A stretch of DNA of 50,992 bases from contig JBPCRW010000065.1 of assembly GCA_050996405.1 (NCBI GenBank), forward strand, positions 1 to 50,992, written 5' to 3'. Shown one piece after another: positions 15,652 to 23,428 of this stretch (position 1 is the first letter of the stretch; each line of letters begins with the position of its first letter). This DNA comes from JBPCRW01 sp050996405. Lineage in GTDB: Bacteria > Acidobacteriota > Blastocatellia > Pyrinomonadales > Pyrinomonadaceae. The position numbers were made by a program, and so were the translations under genes. The notes under the pieces are model-generated. The model saw nothing but the letters and a program-made list of their open reading frames with translations. It did not search any database and was not told where the DNA came from.

Positions 15652-16379
15652 GAAAAATCGCGTTTTACGGCGGCTCGTTTGACCCGGTTCACAACGGGCA
15701 TCTGGCGATTGCGCGACGGCTGACCGAGATTTTCGCGTTTGACGAATTCGTTTTTATTCCCGCTTTTCACGCGCCGCACAAATCCGACAGAACACCGACT
15801 TCCGCGTTTCACCGTTACGCGATGCTCGCTTTGACAACGGCGAAGGACGAAAGAATAAAAATTTCGACTGTCGAACTGGACGCGCCGGAAAAGCCTTTTA
15901 CGTTTGAAACACAGGAAAAATTAAAAAATGAATTGACGGACGCGCAGATTTTTTTTGTCATCGGCGCGGATTCCTGGAATGAAATTGACACCTGGCGCGA
16001 ATGGGGAAAAGTTTTGACTCTGACAAATATCGCCGTCGTCACGCGCCCCGGTTACGAGTTAAATTTTTTGCACGTGACGGAAGAAATAAAGAGTCGAATC
16101 GTTGATTTAAGAGTCCAGAGTCCAGAGTCCAAAGTCCAAAGTGAAAATCAGAGATATGATTACCAGGACGAAAAGACTGATTTTGAAGGAAAAGATTTAA
16201 AACTCTGGACTCTGGACTCCGGACTCTGGACTAAAATTTTTATCACTAATGCCGTGCAAATGGACGTTTCGGCAAGCAAAATCCGGCAAATGATACGCGA
16301 AGAAAAAGCTGGCTGGCGCGAATTTGTGCCGGAAGCGGCGGCGGATTACATTGAAAAATACAGCCTTTATCTGAAATAA
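15648..16379 (+). CDS. nadD: Nicotinate-nucleotide adenylyltransferase with repeat-encoded insertion
   Basis: 243 aa, GTG start overlapping the GNAT stop, with AAGGAT upstream. The nucleotidyltransferase motif GGSFDPVHNGH and the late SASKIR motif are intact; the protein makes nicotinate adenine dinucleotide in NAD synthesis. About 40 residues (155-195) are encoded by CCAGAGT-type heptamers and their inverse (RVQSPESKVQS... KLWTLDSGLWT). They sit between the central fold and the C-terminal motif, making the protein longer than the usual 190-215 aa. The reading frame stays open. Confidence 0.93.
   Translation: MRKIAFYGGSFDPVHNGHLAIARRLTEIFAFDEFVFIPAFHAPHKSDRTPTSAFHRYAMLALTTAKDERIKISTVELDAPEKPFTFETQEKLKNELTDAQIFFVIGADSWNEIDTWREWGKVLTLTNIAVVTRPGYELNFLHVTEEIKSRIVDLRVQSPESKVQSENQRYDYQDEKTDFEGKDLKLWTLDSGLWTKIFITNAVQMDVSASKIRQMIREEKAGWREFVPEAAADYIEKYSLYLK
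16111..16232. repeat. In-frame heptamer array inside nadD, inverted pair
   Basis: Left block of CCAGAGT/CCAAAGT (16111-16142); right block of its reverse complement CTCTGGA (16201-16232); about 58 nt between. It would form a hairpin in the coding mRNA while remaining translatable. Confidence 0.95.
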
Positions 16380-16389
16380 TCACAAGACG

Positions 16390-16824
16390 ATGGAAAATAA
16401 TTTAAAAGAACAATCTCTGAATCACGAACGGACGGCGACCGTTCAAGTAACCGAAATGCGAACGCCGTTTGACGAATTAGACGAACGCGCAAAACTTGCC
16501 CTGTATTCGGCGAGCGAGAAAAAAGCCGTCAATTTAACGGTGCTTGATTTGCGCGAAATCGCCAGTTTTACGGAGTTTTTTATGATTGCGAGCGGCACGA
16601 ACCAGCGGCAGGCGCAGGCGATTTCCGACGAAATTGAGGAACAACTGAAAAAACAATTAAACGCGCGTCCAATTCGCATCGAAGGTTATAACTCTGCCGA
16701 ATGGATTTTGATGGATTACGGCGATTTCGTTATCCATATTTTCGAGCAAAAGGCACGCGAGTTTTACGATTTGGAACGCTTGTGGCGCGACGCGCGAAAA
16801 GTTCAACTGCCCGAAAATTTATAG
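16390..16824 (+). CDS. rsfS: Ribosomal silencing factor RsfS
   Basis: 144 aa. A ~25-residue N-terminal extension precedes the RsfS domain, with KKAVNLTVLDLREI, TEFFMIASGTNQRQAQAI and DYGDFVIHIFEQKAREFYDLERLW. RsfS binds L14 and blocks 50S-30S joining in starvation. It follows nadD as in many genomes. A perfect hairpin begins at its stop codon. Confidence 0.96.
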   Translation: MENNLKEQSLNHERTATVQVTEMRTPFDELDERAKLALYSASEKKAVNLTVLDLREIASFTEFFMIASGTNQRQAQAISDEIEEQLKKQLNARPIRIEGYNSAEWILMDYGDFVIHIFEQKAREFYDLERLWRDARKVQLPENL

Positions 16825-16889
16825 CCACAAAAAATCACAAGAATCACAAAAAATTTTCGGTTTTGTGTCTTTTGTGATTTTTTGTGGCT
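16823..16889. repeat. Perfect 18-bp inverted repeat (AATCACA type)
   Basis: Arms 16823-16840 and 16872-16889 are exact reverse complements built of AATCACA-like words, with a 31-nt loop. The left arm starts at the rsfS stop codon, and the right arm ends about 11 bp before the rlmH ATG. Confidence 0.9.
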
Positions 16890-16900
16890 ATGCTTATAAA

Positions 16901-17353
16901 ATGCGATTTCGTTTCGTCTGGATTGGCAAAACACGAGATAAAAATTGGCGGGCGTTGCAGGAAGAATACTTGCAGCGTCTTTCGCATTTTGTGAAATTTG
17001 AAATTGCGGAACTGCGTGAAAGCGCGGCGCGTGAAGGCGTTCGGAGCGAAAGCAAACGAATTTTGGAAAATGTGAATCAAACATCTTTCGTGTGTCTGCT
17101 GGATGTTCGGGGAAAGCAAATCGGTTCGCCGGAACTGGCGCAAATCGTCGAAATGTGGCAAAATCGCGGTTTTAAGGAAATCGCGTTTGTCATTGGCGGG
17201 CAAAACGGGGTTTCAGCGGAAGTTGTCGAAAGAGCCGGTTATAGTTTATCTTTATCGAGTTTGACGCTGACGCACGAAATGACGCGGGTTGTTTTAATCG
17301 AGCAGCTATATCGCGCTTTTACAATAATCAAAGGGTTTCCATATCAAAAATGA
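16901..17353 (+). CDS. rlmH: 23S rRNA (pseudouridine1915-N3)-methyltransferase
   Basis: 150 aa from the ATG at 16901; an upstream in-frame ATG lies inside the hairpin repeat and is rejected. It starts MRFRFVWIGKTRD, and the SPOUT-fold knot motif GGQNGVSAEV plus the C-terminal LTLTHEMTRVVLIEQLYRAF match RlmH. The enzyme methylates pseudouridine 1915 in the 70S ribosome. The stop overlaps the next start (ATGA). Confidence 0.95.
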   Translation: MRFRFVWIGKTRDKNWRALQEEYLQRLSHFVKFEIAELRESAAREGVRSESKRILENVNQTSFVCLLDVRGKQIGSPELAQIVEMWQNRGFKEIAFVIGGQNGVSAEVVERAGYSLSLSSLTLTHEMTRVVLIEQLYRAFTIIKGFPYQK

Positions 17354-17706
17354 CTGAACAAAAAATTAACAAGATAAAAGAAAATTTGCTGGCGGAACGT
17401 GAAGGTTTATTTGTTAAATTAAACGGCAATGACCTTTCCGTAGATGATACCGAAACGCCCGACCCGGTGGATTTGGCGGTGCAGAATTATTCAAAAAACG
17501 TGATGCTGGCGGTGTCGGAAAACGAAAGCCGCCAACTGCAAATGGTCAACGAAGCGTTGCAGCGCATCGAAGACGAAGAATACGGCGTTTGCCAGAATTG
17601 CTCGAAACAAATTCAGCCAAAACGTCTGGCGGCGATTCCGTGGGCGCGTTATTGTCTGGATTGTCAGGAACTGCTCGAACGCGGTTTGATAGGAGACGAA
17701 GATTAA
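17350..17706 (+). CDS. DksA/TraR-family C4 zinc-finger protein
   Basis: 118 aa. An N-terminal coiled coil (about 1-75) with an acidic tip (DDTETPDPVD) is followed by a C4 zinc finger CQNC...CLDC (about 84-108). Such proteins bind RNA polymerase through the secondary channel. Its start is coupled to rlmH by ATGA, tying it to ribosome-assembly genes. Confidence 0.92.
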   Translation: MTEQKINKIKENLLAEREGLFVKLNGNDLSVDDTETPDPVDLAVQNYSKNVMLAVSENESRQLQMVNEALQRIEDEEYGVCQNCSKQIQPKRLAAIPWARYCLDCQELLERGLIGDED

Positions 17707-17723
17707 AATCGGGAGAGCCGAAA

Positions 17724-18485
17724 ATGGAATTTCAGAAAATCGCTTTTTCCGCCATCGGCTCTTTATTTTCCGCAATACCGAATTCTTTATTGACTCTGCT
17801 CTATCCGCAAAGCTGTCAAATCTGTGAACAAAGCGTCGAGTTAAAAGCCGACGGATTCGTTTGCGCCGAATGTTGGCAGGAGACGCGGATTTTCAACGGC
17901 GAAGAAATTATCTGCCGAAAATGCGGCGCGTTTTTGAAAACAGGCTTGACCGATTCGGAAGTTTTTTGCCGCCGATGTGAAGGGGACGAATACGACTCGG
18001 CGCGCAGCGTCGGGCTTTACGAAAAAGCTCTCGCTGTTTCGATTCTAAATCTCAAAAAACAGCCTTTCATTCCGCATCGGCTGCAAAAACTCGTTTGCAA
18101 TGCCTTCGATAATTCTCCGTTTCAAGACGTGGATTTAATCGTTCCCGTTCCGCTTTCCGAACGCCGCCGACGCGAACGCGGATATAACCAAGCGGCAATT
18201 ATTTCTCAAATTATTGCTCGACATACAAACTTAATTGTTGACGAAAATTCTTTAAAACGAACAATCCACACGGAAAAGCATCGCGCCGGAATGGACGATA
18301 AATCGCGTTACGAGAGCGTGCAAAACGCCTTTGAAGTTAAACGCCCGCGTCTCGTCGAAGACAAAAATATTCTGCTTGTTGATGATGTTTTCACGTCCGG
18401 CGCGACCGTTTCAAATTGCGCGAAAGTCTTGAAAAAAAGCGGCGCGGATAAAGTCTATGTTTTGACGGTTGCCCGCGCTTTTTAA
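17724..18485 (+). CDS. comF: ComF-family phosphoribosyltransferase-like protein
   Basis: 253 aa from the ATG at 17724, preceded by GGGAGAG. The N-terminus carries two CxxC pairs (CQIC, CAEC, CRKC, CRRC), the double zinc-ribbon of ComF. The C-terminal part has VPVPLSERRRRERGYNQA and the PRPP-loop motif LLVDDVFTSGAT. The family is linked to DNA uptake, but the molecular function is not settled. It converges with tsaD across a perfect palindrome. Confidence 0.93.
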   Translation: MEFQKIAFSAIGSLFSAIPNSLLTLLYPQSCQICEQSVELKADGFVCAECWQETRIFNGEEIICRKCGAFLKTGLTDSEVFCRRCEGDEYDSARSVGLYEKALAVSILNLKKQPFIPHRLQKLVCNAFDNSPFQDVDLIVPVPLSERRRRERGYNQAAIISQIIARHTNLIVDENSLKRTIHTEKHRAGMDDKSRYESVQNAFEVKRPRLVEDKNILLVDDVFTSGATVSNCAKVLKKSGADKVYVLTVARAF

Positions 18486-18487
18486 AT

Positions 18488-18557
18488 CAATTACGAATTT
18501 CAAATTACGAATGCGCTTTGATTTAATTCGTAATTCGTAATTTGAAATTCGTAATTG
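18488..18557. repeat. Perfect 25-bp palindrome of CGTAATT heptamers between convergent genes
   Basis: Arms 18488-18512 and 18533-18557 are exact reverse complements (20-nt loop). It lies between the comF and tsaD stop codons and could act as a transcript end for both strands, although no T-run follows. Confidence 0.9.
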
Positions 18558-18560
18558 AAA

Positions 18561-19637
18561 TTACAAACGATAGCGAACTTTTTTCCGTTTCAATTCGGCA
18601 TCTTCGACTTCAAAATTCTGCAATCGCATCGAAACATCCGCCGTCATTGTCAATTCGCTGCGTTCGCCGCGCTCAAGATGAAAATTTCCGGCGGCGGCAA
18701 TCATCGCGGCATTGTCAGTCGAAAGATGTTTCGACGGAAAATAAACCGAAAGATTTAATTTACCGGCGATTTTTTCGGCGGCTTCGCGCAGAGCCGAATT
18801 GCAAGCCACGCCGCCCGCCACAATTAAAGTTTTCGGATGAAATTCGACGGCAAGTTTTTCCATCGTGCCAGTTAAAGATTTAATGACCGTCGTTTGAAAA
18901 CCCGCGCATAAATCTTTAGTTTCCTGCGAAACCGTTTCGCCATCTTTAAAAACTCGGACATTATTTTCACGAATATAACGCGAAACGGCGGTTTTCAGAC
19001 CGCTGAAACTGAAATCCGGTCGTCCGTCGCTGATTTTGGCAATCGGAAATTTTACCTTTTTCGCATCGCCTTCTCGCGCCAGTTTTTCGACAATTGGTCC
19101 GCCCGGATAGCCCAGATTCAACATCTTCGCCACTTTATCAAATGCTTCGCCCGCCGCGTCGTCGCGCGTCCGCGCCACAACTTTATATTTTCCTTCTTCG
19201 GGAATGAAAAAGATATTCGTATGCCCGCCCGACACAATCAGAGCCAGTGCCGGATATTCGACCGGCGGATTTTCAAACGCGACCGAATAAACGTGACCTT
19301 CGATATGATTCACGCCGATAAAAGGTTTTCCGAGCGCGAAAGCCAGAGCCTTAGCGTAACAAACTCCGACCAGCAAAGAGCCAATCAGACCGGGACCTTG
19401 CGTGACGGCGACCGCATCAATGTCTTCGAGTTTAACTTCGGCGCGCTGCAAGGCTTCTTTGACAATCGGCTCGATTTTTTCCAGATGTTCGCGCGAAGCC
19501 AGTTCCGGCACCACTCCGCCGAATGGTTTATGCAATTCTATCTGTGAAGAAATCACCGACGACAAAATTTCTTTTCCGTCACGCACGATTGCCGCCGCCG
19601 TTTCGTCGCAAGAGCTTTCAATTCCTAAAACGAGCAT
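18561..19637 (-). CDS. tsaD: tRNA N6-adenosine threonylcarbamoyltransferase TsaD
   Basis: 358 aa. It starts MLVLGIESSCDETAAA and contains the metal-binding HIEGH and VSGGHTN motifs plus VAGGVACNSALR of the ASKHA fold. It transfers the threonylcarbamoyl group to A37 of ANN-decoding tRNAs, with TsaB/TsaE as partners (not in this window). The length is normal. A terminator hairpin lies upstream, so it probably has its own promoter. Confidence 0.97.
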   Translation of the reverse strand: MLVLGIESSCDETAAAIVRDGKEILSSVISSQIELHKPFGGVVPELASREHLEKIEPIVKEALQRAEVKLEDIDAVAVTQGPGLIGSLLVGVCYAKALAFALGKPFIGVNHIEGHVYSVAFENPPVEYPALALIVSGGHTNIFFIPEEGKYKVVARTRDDAAGEAFDKVAKMLNLGYPGGPIVEKLAREGDAKKVKFPIAKISDGRPDFSFSGLKTAVSRYIRENNVRVFKDGETVSQETKDLCAGFQTTVIKSLTGTMEKLAVEFHPKTLIVAGGVACNSALREAAEKIAGKLNLSVYFPSKHLSTDNAAMIAAAGNFHLERGERSELTMTADVSMRLQNFEVEDAELKRKKVRYRL

Positions 19638-19671
19638 CTTTTAATTTTACACTTCCCGGATTACAAGTCAC

Positions 19672-19708
19672 AAAAAAAGACTGCACTTCTAACCTTAGAA
19701 ATGCAGTC
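19672..19708 (-). terminator. Rho-independent terminator upstream of tsaD
   Basis: Hairpin GACTGCA.TTCTAA / TTAGAA.TGCAGTC (19679-19708, one mismatch, 2-nt loop). Read on the minus strand it is followed by TTTTTTT. It would end transcripts from the small membrane-protein gene to its right. Confidence 0.8.
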
Positions 19709-19829
19709 GAATATAATTCCCTTTACAGGAATTTGAACTTTTAAATGATAAGAAAGAACTATAATAGTTACCCGACTCTACCCCTTGCTTGCTGTTCTGC
19801 CCCTGCTCGTTCTCGAAATTTCAGACGAA

Positions 19830-20048
19830 TTATCTTCGCGTTGAATTTTCTGTATTTGCCGGATTTATCGGACTGTCGGATGTCCCGGTAGTCGCCTTTT
19901 TTAAAAAAAGTCCAAAGAACAATATCGCTATAATTACTATGAAGATAGCAATACTGGCTAAAGCCCAGATTATCCCGCGATACGACCTCGCAGTATCGCC
20001 TCGAACTACTTTATCTTCTCCGTCAACCGTGATAACTTCTTTTGACAT
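19830..20048 (-). CDS. 72-aa single-pass membrane protein, unknown function
   Basis: A charged N-terminal ~25 residues, one strong TM helix (about 28-50, IIWALASIAIFIVIIAILFF), then a short polar tail. The start is supported by AGGAA (20056-20060) at 7-bp spacing, and a terminator follows. I do not recognise a family. Confidence 0.7.
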   Translation of the reverse strand: MSKEVITVDGEDKVVRGDTARSYRGIIWALASIAIFIVIIAILFFGLFLKKATTGTSDSPINPANTENSTRR

Positions 20049-20258
20049 TTTTGCGTTCCTGAAGTTTTCCTTATCCTTCTAAAATCCCATGCTCGTTATT
20101 ATTTCAAGTGGCAATATGTATGCCAGACGAATGTTTATGTTAGCCCTTTATTTGCAGCATTTGATTGACTAATACACTTTTGAAATTTACCAATTTATAT
20201 CAGTTTGTATGAATTCAAAACGAACGCGCGAACTGATTTAATACGAATCATTTTCATT

Positions 20259-21182
20259 TTAAATTACGTCTTTTTCCTTTTTTTCGTTCTCGTCTTCCGG
20301 TTCGGATTCGACCTGCTGAACGATTACCGTATTTGGCGGATAAATTTCGACTTTATTTTTAGTCAAGACCTTCTTAATCTCCGTTGCGACGTGGTCGAAA
20401 ACTTCCAAAGGCTTATTTTCATTCGTATCTATCCAAAAATAAATGCCGAGATTTATTCCGTCCGCCGCCAAATCCCTGACATAGACGCTAGGTTTCGGTT
20501 CGGCGACAACATTGTTTATTGATTCCATTGCCTGCTCGATAGATTTTTTCGCTTCGGCAATTTCGGTGTTATAGCCGACGCTGATGCTCAAATTCATTCG
20601 CCGCTGCGCGCCCGCGCCGCGCACGATAAGAGCGGTTGAATACATATCGCCGTTCGGAATTAAAATCTGTTCGCCGTCGTCGGCTCGCAGGCGCGTCGCG
20701 CGAACGCCGATATGCTCGACTTTGCCTTGAAATTTATTGATAAAAATATAATCTCCGAGATGAAACGGCTGTTTCCATAAAATCAAAATTCCTGACAGCA
20801 CATTATTTAAAATGTCCTTCGTGGCAAAACCGACGACAAACGACGTAAATCCCAAACCCGCAATCAAATCGCCGAATTTAAACGACGGAACGATTATCGT
20901 CAGAGCCGTAAAAACTCCCAAAACAACGATTCCGAATCCGACGACGCGGCTGAACAAAACGCGCAGTCTGAAATCGAGTTTCGTTCTGCTCGATGCCGAC
21001 CAGAAAATAAATTTTATCAATTTCGACAGGAGAAAAAAGAGTCCTAAAATAATTAGTCCGGCGATGACATACGGAAGTTGTGAAATCAGCGAATTCAATA
21101 TTTCGTTGATTGAATTCCAAACCAAATCTTTGATGTGCGAAGCATTTTCAATTGCCGATGTGTTTGTATTTGCTTGAAACAT
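20259..21182 (-). CDS. MscS-family mechanosensitive ion channel
   Basis: 307 aa. Three hydrophobic segments (about 35-57, 75-100, 110-130) precede the MscS beta domain. The pore-lining helix region carries FGDLIAGLGFTSFVVGFATKD, followed by LGDYIFI and the loop IGVRATRLRADDGEQILIPNG typical of MscS. The C-terminal ~35 residues are acidic. It gates under membrane tension in osmotic downshock. Confidence 0.93.
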   Translation of the reverse strand: MFQANTNTSAIENASHIKDLVWNSINEILNSLISQLPYVIAGLIILGLFFLLSKLIKFIFWSASSRTKLDFRLRVLFSRVVGFGIVVLGVFTALTIIVPSFKFGDLIAGLGFTSFVVGFATKDILNNVLSGILILWKQPFHLGDYIFINKFQGKVEHIGVRATRLRADDGEQILIPNGDMYSTALIVRGAGAQRRMNLSISVGYNTEIAEAKKSIEQAMESINNVVAEPKPSVYVRDLAADGINLGIYFWIDTNENKPLEVFDHVATEIKKVLTKNKVEIYPPNTVIVQQVESEPEDENEKKEKDVI

Positions 21183-21334
21183 AAATCAATCTCAAAACTT
21201 TTGATTATAACTCTTTTAGATTGTCCGGCATAACCGCGCATTTTTATAAAAAGCAGAGCCGAGTTACTTTTAAATCAAATTTTGAAACTCATCTTAAATT
21301 TTTCGCGGCGAGTTTCCGACCCGTCATTTTTATT

Positions 21335-21362
21335 TTGTCTGGAAAATCTTTAACGTTATACT
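21335..21362 (+). promoter_or_regulatory. Sigma70-like promoter for the 71-aa coiled-coil gene
   Basis: -35 TTGTCT (21335-21340), a 16-bp spacer and -10 TATACT (21357-21362), 34 bp upstream of the ATG. Confidence 0.6.
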
Positions 21363-21395
21363 TGAAAGAAATTTCTAAACGCAGGAAAGGTAAAA

Positions 21396-21611
21396 ATGAA
21401 ACAAACAAAGAAACAACTCGAAAAACGCCGCGACGAAATCGACGCGCAATTGAATAAAGTCAACCAAAAAGAGCGCATCAATCTCGACACCGATATGGAA
21501 GAACAGGCAATTCAAGTCGAACAGCAGGAAGTTTCGACGACGACGGAAGAAAATCTGCAAAAAGAATTAACCGACATCGAAGAAAAACTGTCGGCAATGG
21601 ACGAAAAATAA
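21396..21611 (+). CDS. 71-aa coiled-coil protein resembling DksA/TraR without its zinc finger
   Basis: A strong ribosome site (AGGAAAGG) precedes the ATG. The whole protein is charged and helical. The middle (DMEEQAIQVEQQEV) and end (ELTDIEEKLSAMDEK) resemble the stretch just before the zinc finger of DksA/TraR proteins, but the protein stops where the C4 finger would begin. No finger is visible downstream in another frame. It could be an RNA-polymerase-channel regulator or simply a small coiled coil; the DksA link is by pattern only. Confidence 0.75.
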   Translation: MKQTKKQLEKRRDEIDAQLNKVNQKERINLDTDMEEQAIQVEQQEVSTTTEENLQKELTDIEEKLSAMDEK

Positions 21612-21637
21612 TTTTGTATTTCAATTTTGGATGAAAT

Positions 21638-21666
21638 GGCGCGTTTTTCGTGCCGTTTTGCTTTTT
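21638..21666 (+). terminator. Probable terminator after the 71-aa gene
   Basis: Short stem GGCGCG/CGTGCC (one G-U) with a TTTTT loop, followed by the T-rich stretch GTTTTGCTTTTT. The stem is weak. Confidence 0.45.
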
Positions 21667-21713
21667 CGCCTGTGATATAATTCCCTCAAAATTTACTCTG
21701 TCGAATTTAATTT

Positions 21714-23411
21714 ATGACAACCACAGATTTCCTAACCGGCACGGTCAAAGGTCCGGGCGAATTGCCGCACGAATATCTTTTTATCACCAAAGACAATAAA
21801 AAAACGCGCATCGGCGAATTTGTTTATTACACCGCGCAAATCGGCGACGGGCGGCGGCAGATTATCGGCACGATAAAATCGAGAAAACTTGTCCGCAACC
21901 TGCCCGACGTTTTTTTGTCCGACCCGAACACGCCGCCGAGTATGGTTTCCGCGCTGATTGGACTCGACGGCGACGGCTGCGAGATTTACGAAATCACGGT
22001 CGAAACAATCGGTTATTTCAGCGCGACTTTGAAAGATTTCGTCAATCCGCGCATCCCGCCGAATCCGGGTGATGCGATTTTTCTCGCTTCCAGCGAAACT
22101 CTCGCGCGGATGCTTTCGCCAAAGAAATCGCAGGAAGTCGGTTCGGCGCATATCGGAAGCCTTTTGACGCGCGAATCGGGCGAAGTTCCCGTTGTGCTTT
22201 CGGTCAAAGATGTCGTTTCAACTCATCTTGCGATTTTAGCTTCGACAGGTTCGGGAAAATCCTACACGGCGGGCGTTCTGGTCGAAGAATTGATGCAGCC
22301 GCATAATCGCGCCGCCGTTTTAATTGTTGACCCGCACGGCGAATATCACACGATGCAGTCGGTCATGGGCGACACGCGATTTTTCGGCGCGGACGATTAC
22401 AAACCCGAAGTAAAAATCTTTACGCCTGACAAAATCAAAGTTCGTTTTTCGACTTTGACCGAAGCGGACATTAAATATCTTTTGCCCGAAGGAACATCGG
22501 ATAAGATGATTCAACTTCTGTCACAGGCTTTTTCGAGTTTGAATGAACGATTGAAAGCCGAGAAAAGACGCGATTACGCCTACGCTTTTCACGATTTACG
22601 CGACGAAGTAACAAAACAAAAATACGAAAGCAGTTCTAACAAAGAAAATAGCAACGCCCCTTCGATTGACGGTTTGCTGTGGCGGTTGGATTCGCGTTTC
22701 GGCAAAAAAGACGGGATCTTTCACGACGTTGACCATTTGAAATTAAAAGATTTATTCAAACCCGGACAATGTACGATTCTTGAACTTTCCGACATCGAAC
22801 AGCACGAACAGCAAGTCATCGTCGGAACACTTTTAAGGCGTGTAAATAAAGCCCGGATGCTTTCGGTTAGAAAGGAACTCGAAACATACGACGAGAATTT
22901 CCTCGATTATCCGGTTTTTACTTTATTAGAAGAAGCGCACCGTTTTGCGCCCGCCGGAACAAGCGTCGTTTCGACAAATATCCTAAAACAGATTTTATCC
23001 GAAGGCAGAAAATTCGGTGTCGGAATCGGCTTAATCACGCAGCGTCCGGGAAAATTAGACCAAGACGTTTTATCGCAATGTATGACGCAGATTATTATGC
23101 GAATCGTCAATCCGATTGACCAGCAAACCGTCGCGCAATCGGTCGAAGGCGCGGGACGCGCGATGCTCGCCGAACTGCCCGCTTTAACCAAAGGTCAAGC
23201 CGTCATTTCCGGTGTCGGCATAAACACGCCCGTCATGTGCCGCATCCGCCCGCGCCTGACCGCGCACGGCGGGGAAACCTTTGACGCTCCCGAAGAATGG
23301 ATGAAATGGCATTCCTCCGATTCGCAAGACAAACGCGAAATGGACAACGCGCCGTATGTCACGCCGCCGTCCCGCGAAAAGGATGAAAAAATTGAAGGCT
23401 TTAGGCTTTAA
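21714..23411 (+). CDS. HerA-like hexameric ATPase (DUF87)
   Basis: 565 aa. An N-terminal HAS-barrel-like region (about 1-130) is followed by a RecA/FtsK-like ATPase: Walker A STGSGKSYT (about 178-186), Walker B with VFTLLEEAHRFAP (about 400-412), and an arginine region near SEGRKFGVGIGLITQRP. HerA-class ATPases translocate DNA, in archaea with the NurA nuclease for end resection; bacterial forms also appear in defence systems. No nurA-like gene adjoins it, so its partner is unknown. Confidence 0.88.
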   Translation: MTTTDFLTGTVKGPGELPHEYLFITKDNKKTRIGEFVYYTAQIGDGRRQIIGTIKSRKLVRNLPDVFLSDPNTPPSMVSALIGLDGDGCEIYEITVETIGYFSATLKDFVNPRIPPNPGDAIFLASSETLARMLSPKKSQEVGSAHIGSLLTRESGEVPVVLSVKDVVSTHLAILASTGSGKSYTAGVLVEELMQPHNRAAVLIVDPHGEYHTMQSVMGDTRFFGADDYKPEVKIFTPDKIKVRFSTLTEADIKYLLPEGTSDKMIQLLSQAFSSLNERLKAEKRRDYAYAFHDLRDEVTKQKYESSSNKENSNAPSIDGLLWRLDSRFGKKDGIFHDVDHLKLKDLFKPGQCTILELSDIEQHEQQVIVGTLLRRVNKARMLSVRKELETYDENFLDYPVFTLLEEAHRFAPAGTSVVSTNILKQILSEGRKFGVGIGLITQRPGKLDQDVLSQCMTQIIMRIVNPIDQQTVAQSVEGAGRAMLAELPALTKGQAVISGVGINTPVMCRIRPRLTAHGGETFDAPEEWMKWHSSDSQDKREMDNAPYVTPPSREKDEKIEGFRL

Positions 23412-23428
23412 AAAAGCAAATTATTTGA

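Noticed and set aside
17589..17723. 45-residue N-terminal extension of ComF
   Set aside because: It overlaps the DksA-like gene in another frame; ATG 17724 has its own ribosome site.
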